From contig DAIDKE010000001.1 of assembly GCA_027450165.1 (NCBI GenBank), forward strand, positions 196,373-260,372: 64,000 nt of DNA. Reading direction: 5' to 3'. The number at the start of each line of letters is the position of its first letter. The stretch's first letter is position 1. This DNA is from Candidatus Saccharimonadota bacterium. Its GTDB lineage: Bacteria; Patescibacteriota; Saccharimonadia; Saccharimonadales; Saccharimonadaceae. Below are positions 8,578 to 18,686 of the stretch, one piece after another. Made by a program: the position numbers and the translations under genes. Under the pieces are notes generated by a model. It did no database searches and had not been told where the DNA came from. It worked only from the letters and a program-made list of their open reading frames with translations.

Positions 8578-9459
8578 ATGGAACGAATCAAAAAACTTGC
8601 ACTGGTCGCCTGGATCCTCAAGCGTAGGCGAGCGCTCGGCATTGCTATTATCGTCATTACAATTGGCCTACTAATTTGGTACGTCAGTGTTCATCCGGAA
8701 ATTTTGCATAGTGTTTTAAATACCAGCCCGTGGGTACTGCTAGCGCTACTAGTACTTTATAGCGGCATGATCGGGGTCAATGTTTTAATAACTTACTACA
8801 CCATCAAACTTTGTCGCAAAACTCTGCCACTTAAAAATACGCTCTACCTGTCGGCCTACTCGTCGGTGATTAATTTCTTCGGTCCACTGCAGTCTGGGCC
8901 AGCCGTGCGGGCGGCCTATCTTAAAACCAAAATTGGTCTGCGCATTCGCGACTACACCTACACCATGTTGTTTTATTATTTCGCATTTGCCGCCATCAAC
9001 GTCGCGCTGCTTTTACTCACAACCATACCGATTCTTACAGTTTTAGGCATCGTCCTGGGCGTAGCGTTAATAGTACTTGGAACGCGCCGCTTCAAGTTTG
9101 CCGATCGCTCACGCTACGTTTTAGCAATTTATATTGTCGCCGTTATCCAAGTTATTTTAACAGCCATTATCTATCTAATCGAACTGCATGCCACCGGCAC
9201 AGCGGCCAGCTTTGGTCAAAGCCTGGTTTACGCTGGCAGCGCCAACTTATCACTGTTTGTCGCTCTGACACCAGGCGCCATAGGTATACGCGAAGCCTTC
9301 CTGTTATTTACCCAATCGTTACACGGAATTCCAGCAACCGCCATTGTGAGCGCCGGTATTCTAGACCGCGCATTTTACGTCGTCTTCCTGATAGCAATCT
9401 TCTTAGTTGCTTCGGCTTTTCACGTTCGCGATGCCGTGCTGCCGAAACAATCGCGCTAA
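8578..9459 (+). CDS. Flippase-like domain membrane protein (YbhN / LPG synthase TM family)
   Basis: A 293-aa protein with about eight membrane segments. It has the family's pattern: NFFGPLQSGPAVRAAYLK near the first third and LTPGAIGIREAFLLF near residues 225-240. These motifs occur in UPF0104/YbhN proteins and in the membrane half of lysylphosphatidylglycerol synthases. Members are often found with glycosyltransferases. It lies 3 bases after the GT-C gene. Its last 57 bases overlap the 3' end of the convergent minus-strand glycosyltransferase. Biochemical role unknown. Confidence 0.8.
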   Translation: MERIKKLALVAWILKRRRALGIAIIVITIGLLIWYVSVHPEILHSVLNTSPWVLLALLVLYSGMIGVNVLITYYTIKLCRKTLPLKNTLYLSAYSSVINFFGPLQSGPAVRAAYLKTKIGLRIRDYTYTMLFYYFAFAAINVALLLLTTIPILTVLGIVLGVALIVLGTRRFKFADRSRYVLAIYIVAVIQVILTAIIYLIELHATGTAASFGQSLVYAGSANLSLFVALTPGAIGIREAFLLFTQSLHGIPATAIVSAGILDRAFYVVFLIAIFLVASAFHVRDAVLPKQSR

Positions 9460-10503
9460 ATCACCGGCAATGCGTTTAGATGAAAATTCTTGTTCATAAA
9501 GTTTACGACCAGCCTCGCCAATTTTAACCAACTTGCTCGGGTTATTAGCCGCCCATAAAATAACGTCTTTCAGCGCTTCGCCGTCGGCTTGTGGAATTAC
9601 CAGGGCGTTCTTTTTATCTTTAAAGACATGCGTTTCATGATTTTCGCCAACCACCACTGGGCGAGCCGCCGCCATAAATTGGTAGGTCTTGCCGGTCACA
9701 ACAAACTGCGACTGCACAGTACCGCCAAACGGACCACCCAGGCACAAATCACTCTTGGCGAACACCTTTGGCAGCTCACCATAATCAACCCATTTGTCAT
9801 AGTCGATGTGCGCGCCAGCAGCTTTTGCCTGCTCAATTAACTTTTCAACTTGGTGTTTACCGCCAATCAAATGAAAAACAATGTCGTCGCGGCTAGCCAG
9901 TTGGGTGGCAGCATCAACCACGTATTCCACGCCGTGCAGCGGCAGCATGTTGCCGTAATACAACACCCGAAAACCAGCATGCTTTTTGACTTTTATAGGC
10001 TTAAAGGTCAGTTCATCGGTGCCAACCGGAATCGACGCGTACTTTTCGATCGGCAGCTTCATCAAGTCGGCCGAAAAATCAGCGTGCGACTGGGTGTCGG
10101 TTAAAATCGACGCCGCGCGGCGCCCATACCAGCGAAATACGCCACCCATCAGCCTGGCCGGCAAGCTATCTGGCGTAAATTTGTGATGTTCGTAGACAAA
10201 CCATTCCACCGGATTAATAAACTCGTCGTAAAATAACTTTTTGCCAGCCGTAATCAAACGAACGAACGGCAAAGTTTCGTAGCCACGAAATGTCAGCACG
10301 TAAACATCTGGGTTTTTCGTCAGCCGCACTTTGGTCAGGCGCCATAAAGTCTCAAAATATCGCTTCACACCACTGCTGGTATTTTTTACAACAATTACAT
10401 TGTCGAACAGGTGAGTGTCGCGCAGGCCTTGGCGCAAAGCCACCGCCCGCACGTAGTTTGGCTGCTTGTAACAAGTTATGATACAGACCGAAGGTTTAGG
10501 CAT
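9403..10503 (-). CDS. Glycosyltransferase, GT4-like
   Basis: A 366-aa GT-B type protein. The start region reads VCIITCYKQPNYVRAVALR, the middle has FRVLYYGNMLPLHGVEYVVDAA, a typical beginning of the C-terminal nucleotide-binding domain, and GKTYQFMAAARPVVVGEN follows as the donor-contact region. The usual E-x7-E motif is not obvious here, so it is a divergent member. GGAG 6 nt before the ATG is a clear ribosome site and overlaps the end of the upstream nucleotidyltransferase gene, so the two form an operon. It is convergent with, and overlaps, the YbhN-like gene. Confidence 0.8.
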   Translation of the reverse strand: MPKPSVCIITCYKQPNYVRAVALRQGLRDTHLFDNVIVVKNTSSGVKRYFETLWRLTKVRLTKNPDVYVLTFRGYETLPFVRLITAGKKLFYDEFINPVEWFVYEHHKFTPDSLPARLMGGVFRWYGRRAASILTDTQSHADFSADLMKLPIEKYASIPVGTDELTFKPIKVKKHAGFRVLYYGNMLPLHGVEYVVDAATQLASRDDIVFHLIGGKHQVEKLIEQAKAAGAHIDYDKWVDYGELPKVFAKSDLCLGGPFGGTVQSQFVVTGKTYQFMAAARPVVVGENHETHVFKDKKNALVIPQADGEALKDVILWAANNPSKLVKIGEAGRKLYEQEFSSKRIAGDLARLFRQHGIANVKSRSN

Positions 10504-10506
10504 AGA

Positions 10507-10947
10507 CTACTCCGATTCGTGACCAGTCGCCTGGTTGATTCTGGTTGATGAATCTGACTTTTGGTCGCCACCAACCCCGAACACCATTTCGATGCCATAT
10601 TGACGACAGATGTCGGCCTCGGGGATCTCTTGTTCGCTGTTGCGGTCACCGCCGTTAGCGAAAATCAGCTCGTCGCCCGGGTGATTTTTAGCGATCATCT
10701 CAAGTGTTTTAATCACTGGCGGATCGTCGTCCATCGACAATACTACTTCGTCGACGCCCTTTAGCGCACGCATCAGCCGCAAGCGGTTAACTTCACTCAG
10801 AATAATTTTGCCCTTTTTAAGTAGTTGTTGGCGATCGTTATTAACAATCACAATCAGCTTGTCGCCAAGCGCACGCGCCGACTCAATCATATCTAAATGC
10901 CCACCATGCAACGGATTAAAATAGCCACTGACAATTACAACTTTCAT
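10507..10947 (-). CDS. Cytidylyltransferase-like nucleotidyltransferase (RfaE2/TagD type)
   Basis: A short (146-aa) Rossmann nucleotidyltransferase with the family signature VSGYFNPLHGGHLDMI; HGGH is the HxGH nucleotide-binding motif. The late segment FGVGGDQKSDSSTRI resembles the ISSTxI-like motif. Relatives activate glycerol phosphate, ribitol phosphate, ethanolamine phosphate or heptose phosphate with CTP/ATP. The start at 10947 is chosen because TGG-TATACT (an extended -10 box) ends 7 nt before it. It could supply an activated non-sugar decoration for the glycan; the substrate is not readable. Confidence 0.8.
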   Translation of the reverse strand: MKVVIVSGYFNPLHGGHLDMIESARALGDKLIVIVNNDRQQLLKKGKIILSEVNRLRLMRALKGVDEVVLSMDDDPPVIKTLEMIAKNHPGDELIFANGGDRNSEQEIPEADICRQYGIEMVFGVGGDQKSDSSTRINQATGHESE

Positions 10948-10954
10948 GGTCACC

Positions 10955-10963
10955 AGTATACCA
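10955..10963 (-). promoter_or_regulatory. Extended -10 promoter of the nucleotidyltransferase gene
   Basis: TGG-TATACT on the minus strand with 7 nt to the ATG at 10947. Transcription should start at or next to the start codon. Confidence 0.55.
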
Positions 10964-10980
10964 CGCCAAACCGCTGCTGG

Positions 10981-11008
10981 TTGGCGACTTAGCAGTCTGA
11001 CGTATAAT
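10981..11008 (+). promoter_or_regulatory. Promoter of ugd
   Basis: TTGGCG (10981-10986), a 16-nt spacer and a perfect TATAAT (11003-11008). The ATG at 11018 is 9 nt beyond, leaving almost no leader. Confidence 0.65.
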
Positions 11009-11017
11009 AGTAAAGAT

Positions 11018-12367
11018 ATGAGAGATACTACGATTACCGTTTTAGGGGCGGGTTATGTTGGGCTCACCTCGGCTGTTTTGTTCGCCCACGCCGGCTACAA
11101 AGTTTATTTAATCGAACCAAATTCATTGCGACTGGATGTTATTAAACAAGGCCGGTCGTTTTTTTATGAACAAGGTATCGACAATCTGATTGCACCGGTT
11201 GTCGCCAGCGGTCAGCTGATTCCAACCAATTCTTACGAAGACAGCATCCCAAACAGCACGATTGTCTTTTCGTGCGTTGGCACACCAGATAACCCAGACG
11301 GCAGCTCTAACCTATCTTATGTCTTTGGCGCCGCTAATAAAGCCGCCGCCCTCATGCAAGATGGCACGGTTTACGTTCAAAAAAGTACCGTTCCGGTTGG
11401 CACCGGCCAAAAGATTGAAGACATCTTTGCTGCGACCAACAAAACAATTTACTATTCATCTAATCCCGAATTTCTGCGCGAAGGCACCGCCCTTTACGAC
11501 ACGCTTTACTTCGATCGCATTGTGGTTGGCGGCAATCATCAGCCGGCCGACGAGCGTGTGCTAGCGGTCTATAAAAAACTGCAATCGGGGCGCGACCAAA
11601 TCGCCAAATTAGCCGGCATCAAAACCAGCGACCGCGACGGCGAATATATCGACACCGACCGTAACAGCGCCGAGTTGATCAAGGTCACATCGAACGCCTT
11701 TTTGGCGCTCAAGATTTCGTTCGCCAATTCCATTGCCAAGCTGGCCGATGCCGCTGATGCTGATGTCAAAGCCGTCATGAACGCCGTTGGCGCCGACGCC
11801 CGCATTGGCCGATCTTTCTTAAACGCCGGTCGTGGTTACGGTGGCGGCTGTTTTCCGAAGGACGTTAGCGGACTCATCGCCAGTGGTCTGAGCTACGGCG
11901 TTGACATGGAAATCATGCAGGCCGCCCAAAACGTTAACAGCAGTATGCCGGGCTATATCATTCAAAAATTACGCGAACATCACGGCCAAGAATTAATCGG
12001 CCGCCACATTACAGTCCTAGGCCTGGCCTTTAAAGCCGGTACTAGCGATGTCCGCAAGTCACCTGGCGTGGCCCTAGCCAACCGTCTGGCGGCCGATGGC
12101 GCCATTGTTACCGCCTGGGACCCAGCCGCCAACAAAGAGGCTCGCGAAGAGCTTAAAAACGTTAAAATCGCCAACAGCAAAGCCGCCGCTATCAAGGGCG
12201 CCGACGCTATTGTGATCGCCACCGAATGGCCAGAATTATCAGACGACAAAGCAATCGAACTCTACAAAAAATCCGGCGCCCGAGTGGTGGTTGACGCCAT
12301 CAATCAACTCGAGCCAGCCAAGATTAAAGATTCTGACCTGACTTACCTAGCTATCGGCCGGCGCTAG
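11018..12367 (+). CDS. ugd: UDP-glucose/GDP-mannose 6-dehydrogenase family protein
   Basis: Oxidises a nucleotide sugar at C6 to the uronic acid with two NAD+. The N-terminal NAD site is ITVLGAGYVGLTSAVLFAHAG, the catalytic cysteine sits in NAGRGYGGGCFPKDV, and the C-terminal UDP-binding domain contains VLGLAFKAGTSDVRKSP. Length of about 449 aa is normal. The track-independent longer reading from 10946 runs through the promoter, so the ATG at 11018 is used. It precedes the rhamnose genes and supplies UDP-glucuronate or a related sugar. UDP-glucose is the likeliest substrate, but GDP-mannose or UDP-HexNAc cannot be excluded. Confidence 0.93.
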   Translation: MRDTTITVLGAGYVGLTSAVLFAHAGYKVYLIEPNSLRLDVIKQGRSFFYEQGIDNLIAPVVASGQLIPTNSYEDSIPNSTIVFSCVGTPDNPDGSSNLSYVFGAANKAAALMQDGTVYVQKSTVPVGTGQKIEDIFAATNKTIYYSSNPEFLREGTALYDTLYFDRIVVGGNHQPADERVLAVYKKLQSGRDQIAKLAGIKTSDRDGEYIDTDRNSAELIKVTSNAFLALKISFANSIAKLADAADADVKAVMNAVGADARIGRSFLNAGRGYGGGCFPKDVSGLIASGLSYGVDMEIMQAAQNVNSSMPGYIIQKLREHHGQELIGRHITVLGLAFKAGTSDVRKSPGVALANRLAADGAIVTAWDPAANKEAREELKNVKIANSKAAAIKGADAIVIATEWPELSDDKAIELYKKSGARVVVDAINQLEPAKIKDSDLTYLAIGRR

Positions 12368-12374
12368 ATCCTCA

Positions 12375-13388
<1,014 letters not shown>

Positions 13389-13396
13389 GAGACTAT

Positions 13397-14830
13397 ATGA
13401 CAGAACAACATTCGCAACCGGCAGGAATAGAATTCAGCAAAGACCTAAAGGTCCAAACCACAGCTATACCAGGTTTATTAATTCTTGACTTGCCAGTCCA
13501 TGGTGACAATCGCGGCTGGTTCAAAGAAAATTGGCAAAACGCCAAAATGAGCGCCCTGGGACTACCAGAATTTGGCCCAGTCCAAAACAATATTTCATTC
13601 AACGCCAAACGCGGCGTTACCCGCGGCATCCACGCCGAACCTTGGGACAAATATATTTCAGTTGGCTATGGCCGAATTTTTGGTGCCTGGGTCGACCTGC
13701 GTGAAGGCGATAGCTTTGGCAATGTCTTTACCGCTGAAATCGATCCCTCAAAAGCCGTCTTTGTGCCACGCGGCGTCGGTAACTCTTTTCAGGCGCTCGA
13801 AGACAACACCGTCTACACCTACCTGGTGAACGATCACTGGAGCCAAGAAGCACAGTCGCAGTATGTGGCGCTGAATCTGGCCGACAAAACCGTCGCCATT
13901 GATTGGCCAATTTCACTTGCCGATGCCGAATTGTCCGACAAAGACAAACTCAACCCTAGCCTGAACGACGTTACGCCAATGAAACCGCGCAAAACCCTAA
14001 TTGTCGGTGCCTATGGCCAATTGGGCCGCGCCCTCCAGGTTGAATTCCCCCAGGCCGAATGTGTCGACCGCGACACGCTCGATATTAGCGACCCAGCCGC
14101 CCTAACGGCACGCAACTGGCGTGATTACGGCTTAATCCTCAACGCTGCCGCGTATACTGCCGTTGACCAGGCCGAGACACCCGAAGGCCGCCGCGACGCT
14201 TGGCTGGCTAACGTTAAGGCCGTAGAAAACTTAGCCGTCATTGCCGCCAAAAACAATCTGACCCTGGTGCACGTCTCGTCCGACTATGTCTTTGACGGCA
14301 CCACCGCACCGCACACCGAAGATGAATCATTTAGCCCGCTCAGTGTTTACGGCCAAACCAAAGCCGCTGGTGATGCTCTAGTGGCTACAGCGCCACGCCA
14401 CTACCTGCTCCGCACTAGCTGGGTGGTTGGTGATGGCAAAAATTTCGTCCGCACCATGAAAGAGTTAGCTGAAAAAGGCGTCAAACCGAGTGTCGTCAAC
14501 GACCAAATCGGCCGCCTAACATTTACCACCGACCTAGCGGCCGGTATTAAACATCTCATTGGCACTGAATCACCATACGGCACCTATAACCTAACCAACG
14601 ATGGCGCTAGCGTCAGCTGGGCCGACATCGCCGCCAAAGTCTACGAACTAACCGGCCACAACCCGAGTGACGTCACTGGCGTTTCAACCGAACAATATTA
14701 CGCCGGCAAAGAAGGCATCGCGCCGCGACCACTACAAAGCACACTCGATCTGACCAAAGTTAAGGCCACCGGTTTTACGCCGCGGGACTGGCAAGATGCC
14801 CTAGCCGACTACTTAAAGAAGGTTCAATAA
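13397..14830 (+). CDS. rmlCD: Fused dTDP-4-dehydrorhamnose 3,5-epimerase / dTDP-4-dehydrorhamnose reductase
   Basis: A 477-aa single frame holding the last two steps of dTDP-rhamnose synthesis. Residues ~20-190 are RmlC-like: [28 protein letters not shown] (catalytic His region), [13 protein letters not shown] and [14 protein letters not shown]. Residues ~193-477 are RmlD-like: [15 protein letters not shown] (NAD(P) loop), [23 protein letters not shown] (Tyr-x3-Lys) and RTSWVVGDG. The linker is only a few residues long (VTPMKPRK). A clear AGGAG ribosome site 5 nt before the ATG supports the start. The fusion may channel the unstable keto intermediate; that is inference. Confidence 0.94.
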   Translation: MTEQHSQPAGIEFSKDLKVQTTAIPGLLILDLPVHGDNRGWFKENWQNAKMSALGLPEFGPVQNNISFNAKRGVTRGIHAEPWDKYISVGYGRIFGAWVDLREGDSFGNVFTAEIDPSKAVFVPRGVGNSFQALEDNTVYTYLVNDHWSQEAQSQYVALNLADKTVAIDWPISLADAELSDKDKLNPSLNDVTPMKPRKTLIVGAYGQLGRALQVEFPQAECVDRDTLDISDPAALTARNWRDYGLILNAAAYTAVDQAETPEGRRDAWLANVKAVENLAVIAAKNNLTLVHVSSDYVFDGTTAPHTEDESFSPLSVYGQTKAAGDALVATAPRHYLLRTSWVVGDGKNFVRTMKELAEKGVKPSVVNDQIGRLTFTTDLAAGIKHLIGTESPYGTYNLTNDGASVSWADIAAKVYELTGHNPSDVTGVSTEQYYAGKEGIAPRPLQSTLDLTKVKATGFTPRDWQDALADYLKKVQ

Positions 14831-14831
14831 C

Positions 14832-15677
14832 ATGAAGGGTATAATTCTAGCCGGCGGTTCCGGCACCCGCCTATGGCCAATCACCAAAGCCATTAGTAAA
14901 CAATTGATGCCGATTTACGACAAGCCGATGGTCTATTACCCGCTATCGACGCTCATGCAGGCCGGCATTCGTGATATTTTGATTATCACCACGCCCGACG
15001 ACCAGTCACAATTTCAAAACCTGCTTGGCGGCGGCTCGCAGTGGGGCGTTCAGCTCACCTACGCCGTTCAGCCCAGCCCGGATGGACTTGCTCAGGCCTT
15101 TATTATCGGCGAGAAATTTATTGGCAGCGATAAAGTAGCGCTAGTTCTTGGCGATAACATCTTTCACGGCAACGCCCTCGACGATTCGCTTAAACAGTGT
15201 ACAGATCCAGACGGCGGCGTGGTCTTCGCCTACGAAGTTTCCGACCCAGAACGTTACGGCGTCGTTGAATTTGATGCCGATAACCGCGCCATCTCAATCG
15301 AAGAAAAACCAGCCGAGCCCAAGTCTAACTTTGCTGTCGTCGGTTTATATTTTTACGATAATGACGTGGTTGAAATCGCCAAAAACATTAAGCCAAGTGC
15401 CCGCGGCGAACTCGAAATCACCGCCGTCAACGCCGAGTATCTCAAACGGGGCAAACTCAAAGTCCAAACCCTCGAGCAAGGCGACGTCTGGCTCGACACC
15501 GGTACTATCGACAGCTTGGTCGACGCCAGCGACTTCGTCCGCGTCATGGAGCGCCGCACCGGCCAAATCATCGGCAGCCCGGAGGCGATCGCCGCCCGCG
15601 AAGGCTATATTACAAAAGAACAATTGCAAGAATTGGCCGAACCTTTAAGGAAATCCGGCTACGGGCTGTATCTATAG
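14832..15677 (+). CDS. rmlA: Glucose-1-phosphate thymidylyltransferase
   Basis: First step of dTDP-rhamnose synthesis: glucose-1-phosphate plus dTTP gives dTDP-glucose. The 281-aa protein has the signature [16 protein letters not shown] followed by [27 protein letters not shown] for metal and phosphate contact, and [19 protein letters not shown]. It ends with the usual [11 protein letters not shown] tail. It starts one base after the stop of rmlCD. Gene order rmlB-rmlCD-rmlA is compact and no other feedback element is seen. Confidence 0.96.
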   Translation: MKGIILAGGSGTRLWPITKAISKQLMPIYDKPMVYYPLSTLMQAGIRDILIITTPDDQSQFQNLLGGGSQWGVQLTYAVQPSPDGLAQAFIIGEKFIGSDKVALVLGDNIFHGNALDDSLKQCTDPDGGVVFAYEVSDPERYGVVEFDADNRAISIEEKPAEPKSNFAVVGLYFYDNDVVEIAKNIKPSARGELEITAVNAEYLKRGKLKVQTLEQGDVWLDTGTIDSLVDASDFVRVMERRTGQIIGSPEAIAAREGYITKEQLQELAEPLRKSGYGLYL

Positions 15678-15706
15678 TTAACGACTGTAACTAAATCTGT
15701 TAAAAT
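15678..15706 (+). promoter_or_regulatory. Promoter of the GT2 gene at 15714
   Basis: TTAACG (15678-15683), 17-nt spacer, TAAAAT (15701-15706) preceded by TGT. The ATG at 15714 follows after 7 nt, so the transcript should be leaderless. Confidence 0.6.
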
Positions 15707-15713
15707 GTGTGGG

Positions 15714-16427
15714 ATGAGTGTGAGCAAAAACCAACGTATCGCGGTGGTAATTCCGGCCTACAACGAAGCTAAGGTTATTGGTGATGTCATAAAAGATATC
15801 CGAAAAGAGATAAAAAATGCCAATCTAAATGGTGACGTTGTCGTTATTAACGACGGCTCCAAGGACAATACCTCGCAGGAAGCTCGAAACGCCGGTGCGA
15901 TTGTTATTGATCATATTTTAAATTCTGGCGCGGGCAGCGCCACGGCAACTGGCTTAAGCTACGCCAACCAAAACGGCTATGATATAGCCGCCACCATGGA
16001 CGCCGACGGTCAGCATGCATCTGTTGATGTTATCAAAGGTATTCGCAAACTTCAAAAAGGCGATGTTGACCTATTGATTGGTAGTCGCCTCATTGATGCT
16101 CGAGGTATGTCTAGGGTAAAACGCCTAGGCAACAACGGATTAAGTTTTATAACCTATGTGTTGTTCGGTGTCCGATCGACCGACTCACAGTCTGGCCTGC
16201 GTATTTTTTCGCGACGAACCCTTGAGAGCTTACGCTGGAAAACTAGTGGCTTTGAGTTTTGTTCAGAAATGATTTGGCGTGCCAAGCAACTTGGTTTGAC
16301 TATTGATGAGTACCCGATAAAGGCAATTTACACCGACTATTCACGCTCTAAGGGTCAAAACAACTGGAATGCCGTGAATATCTTAAAAAGCTTAATCAAG
16401 CGCCGGTTAGTGGAGTTGTTTGAATGA
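15714..16427 (+). CDS. Glycosyltransferase family 2 (polyprenol-phosphate hexosyltransferase-like)
   Basis: A soluble-looking 237-aa GT2 domain: RIAVVIPAYNEAKVIGDVI, VVINDGSKDNTSQEA, then ATMDADGQHASVDV as DxD site and DSQSGLRIFSRRTLESL as acceptor-side motif. This pattern is shared with DPM1-like and PgaC-like proteins found next to DUF2304 genes. The ATG at 15714 is chosen over 15705, because the latter overlaps the -10 box. Its last four bases overlap the next gene (ATGA), giving a GT2-DUF2304 pair, a common arrangement. Product probably a polyprenyl-phosphate sugar. Confidence 0.88.
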   Translation: MSVSKNQRIAVVIPAYNEAKVIGDVIKDIRKEIKNANLNGDVVVINDGSKDNTSQEARNAGAIVIDHILNSGAGSATATGLSYANQNGYDIAATMDADGQHASVDVIKGIRKLQKGDVDLLIGSRLIDARGMSRVKRLGNNGLSFITYVLFGVRSTDSQSGLRIFSRRTLESLRWKTSGFEFCSEMIWRAKQLGLTIDEYPIKAIYTDYSRSKGQNNWNAVNILKSLIKRRLVELFE

Positions 16428-16813
16428 GATATATCGTTTTAGTCTTACTCAATTTACCAATTATTCTCTTGGCATTAGTAAACATTATTACCCAGTATAA
16501 AATGCGACGCGTCAGCAAAGCGCGCTTTCGTCACCAAATAATTTTATGGGTGGTAATATTGGTTGTTTTGATTAGTTCTTTCCCTGTCTACAACGCAATC
16601 AACAACCGACCCCCACTGGACTCCGCCGAGCTGAGCGCTTTTGATATAGTTGAGATCGTGTCTATAGTATTTTTGATCTATGTTGTTAACAACCAACGAC
16701 AGCAACTTGAGCGCACAGAGCGCCTGGTAAGAGATCTCCATCAAGAGATTTCGATAAGGCTATCAACTGGCCGGAGTAGTGTCGTTTCTGAAGATAAATT
16801 TGAAGAAAAATAA
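16424..16813 (+). CDS. DUF2304 family small membrane protein
   Basis: A 129-aa protein with three hydrophobic segments (about 2-22, 39-58 and 74-92) and a C-terminal charged coiled-coil-like stretch (NNQRQQLERTERLVRDLHQE). Size, topology and coupling to an upstream GT2 gene match DUF2304. These proteins probably tether or assist the transferase at the membrane, but no activity is known. The 3' end overlaps the convergent GtrA gene by 51 bases. Confidence 0.75.
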   Translation: MRYIVLVLLNLPIILLALVNIITQYKMRRVSKARFRHQIILWVVILVVLISSFPVYNAINNRPPLDSAELSAFDIVEIVSIVFLIYVVNNQRQQLERTERLVRDLHQEISIRLSTGRSSVVSEDKFEEK

Positions 16814-17176
16814 ATAGTTCCAAGCAGCTACACAGGCCATGGCCATCAACTTGGCTATAAACGACGTTATCCCGAGATTTACACTAAAAATGTGTATCAA
16901 CAGGTCACTAATAAATAGATTGACTATCGCTAGACCCAAGTATGGCAAAAACTGATGCGTGACTTTTTTGTGTTTTGCCTCAAAGACCCAGTTTCGATTT
17001 AAAGCAAAACTTATTAGTAGACCTATCGAAAAACTAAAGCTGTTGGCCAATAAGAGTGTGAGTCCTAGTCGTTCAAAAACTAAAAACGTACCGTATTCCG
17101 CTACCGCGGCACTCCCACCAGATATTACATATCTAGTGAATCTTTTATAGTTAAAACTAACTCTATCTAAAACCAT
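16763..17176 (-). CDS. GtrA family membrane protein
   Basis: A 137-aa protein with four hydrophobic segments and the GtrA signature RFTRYVISGGSAAVAEYGTF at the start and SFALNRNWVFEAK in the middle. GtrA proteins are thought to translocate polyprenyl-phosphate sugars across the membrane for GT-C enzymes. It follows the DUF2142 protein on the minus strand with a 10-base overlap, and faces the GT2/DUF2304 pair, so the four genes together plausibly make, flip and use a lipid-linked sugar. Confidence 0.88.
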   Translation of the reverse strand: MVLDRVSFNYKRFTRYVISGGSAAVAEYGTFLVFERLGLTLLLANSFSFSIGLLISFALNRNWVFEAKHKKVTHQFLPYLGLAIVNLFISDLLIHIFSVNLGITSFIAKLMAMACVAAWNYLFFFKFIFRNDTTPAS

Positions 17177-18597
17177 TTGATAGTAAGCACAATCATAGCT
17201 ATTAAATTCATCCCAGATATTAATGTGGTTATAGTCCCCATGGTGTATTCATTTTTTAGGTTCAACGATACGTAACGCCTAGCCATAACAAAAAGTGGCA
17301 CAAGTAGCGGAATAATTGGTATAAAATACCTCCCTTGGATTCCATTGATCACAGCTAGACCAACGGGCGTCCACTCTAGATATAGTGCCGCGGCGACTGC
17401 GATGATCGAAAGTAAAAATAAAACCAGACTAACAGCAGTTAGTCGCGACAGCTTTTTTCTATTAATCGGCTGCCGGTTATGGTCGTAAAGAAAAGATAAA
17501 ATCAATCCGAAATATCCAATTATACATAAAGCCAGGGGTAATTTATATGAAAAGTTTGAGAAAAAGCTATGCATTGAAACCAAAATGAAATCAGATATCG
17601 TATTGTTTGAGCTGTAGAAGTAAGTATGTACTAATGCACTAGCAAACGATAGAGGCGAATGTATTATATGTGCCAATTGCGCAGACGGATTAATTGTCGG
17701 GTCGTCCAGATTTATACCCATATTGTAATGGTTGAGCTTCATAACCATATACCACAAGGCCGCAGATAATAAACCTATTCCAAGGATAGATAAGACAACG
17801 CCAGCTCTTTGCTTTGTATTCGTAAATATTTGCCTCGGCAAAAATAGTACACCAGAGAGTAGTAGTAAATTGGTTTGTTTTGTCAAAGCTAAAGCTATCG
17901 CAAGTGCTGCCATTAATACGTAGTCTCTTCTCGTAATCTTATTAATACCAATATACATACGACTTATTAGTGCGATCCACAGCAAACACACGCCTATGGT
18001 CATAACGTCGCTAGAAAGCGACGCGGCCTGCTGGATTGCAACCGGAAAGAGGCCGATTACAACATAGGTCCATTTGCCAATCTTGGCCTCTTTTATTGCA
18101 AAAAATATCAACAGAACAAATGCTATTAAATTAAGTGTTCTCCCAAATATTACCATCGAGTAAATCGAAGGTGATATTTCACTACTTATCGCTACCCCAA
18201 TAGTCTGGGGTATGTAGGCGACCGGACTATATAGGGCGCTTGAGCTAAAATCTATAAAGTGCTTTTTTGATAGATCATTATATCTATAGTAACATTCCTT
18301 GTCGTTACCCGATATCTTAAGGCAAGTCAGTATGGATTCTGGTAGCTTACCTCCAGTTTTGTGATTTTCGGTTTCACTGGTAAATCCACCTTGACTAATC
18401 TGAACTATTCTAAGAAAGTGGTTGGCTTCGTCTGGCGGAGTAAATATTGGCACAGAAAAAATCATCACAAGACCAGCGACAGATGAAAGCGACAGAAAGA
18501 CGAATTCTGGTTTTTTGATGATAGTTAGTGTCGTCTTTTTGAAGGAGACTAAAAAGCTCCCCAAACCATCTCGCATGACACACAAGCCTCTATGCAT
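17167..18597 (-). CDS. DUF2142 family polytopic membrane protein, probable GT-C type transferase
   Basis: About 12 membrane segments. The first extracytoplasmic loop contains IFTPPDEANHFLRIVQISQG, the DUF2142 motif with its conserved acidic pair, as in GT-C enzymes. A later loop, RYFIPIIPLLVP, is also typical. Three in-frame ATGs exist; 18597 is preferred because a TATAAT (18607-18612) ends 9 nt upstream and the longest version would run into the divergent gene at 18687. Its base composition is visibly more AT-rich than the ugd-rml genes. Likely transfers a lipid-linked sugar on the outer face. Confidence 0.78.
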   Translation of the reverse strand: MHRGLCVMRDGLGSFLVSFKKTTLTIIKKPEFVFLSLSSVAGLVMIFSVPIFTPPDEANHFLRIVQISQGGFTSETENHKTGGKLPESILTCLKISGNDKECYYRYNDLSKKHFIDFSSSALYSPVAYIPQTIGVAISSEISPSIYSMVIFGRTLNLIAFVLLIFFAIKEAKIGKWTYVVIGLFPVAIQQAASLSSDVMTIGVCLLWIALISRMYIGINKITRRDYVLMAALAIALALTKQTNLLLLSGVLFLPRQIFTNTKQRAGVVLSILGIGLLSAALWYMVMKLNHYNMGINLDDPTINPSAQLAHIIHSPLSFASALVHTYFYSSNNTISDFILVSMHSFFSNFSYKLPLALCIIGYFGLILSFLYDHNRQPINRKKLSRLTAVSLVLFLLSIIAVAAALYLEWTPVGLAVINGIQGRYFIPIIPLLVPLFVMARRYVSLNLKNEYTMGTITTLISGMNLIAMIVLTIKWF

Positions 18598-18686
18598 ATG
18601 GCTAGAATTATACACCACAAAGCTCCAGCCAAAAAATACATAAGCAAAACGTGTTATTATAGAATAGGGATTTTCCAAAACAAACC

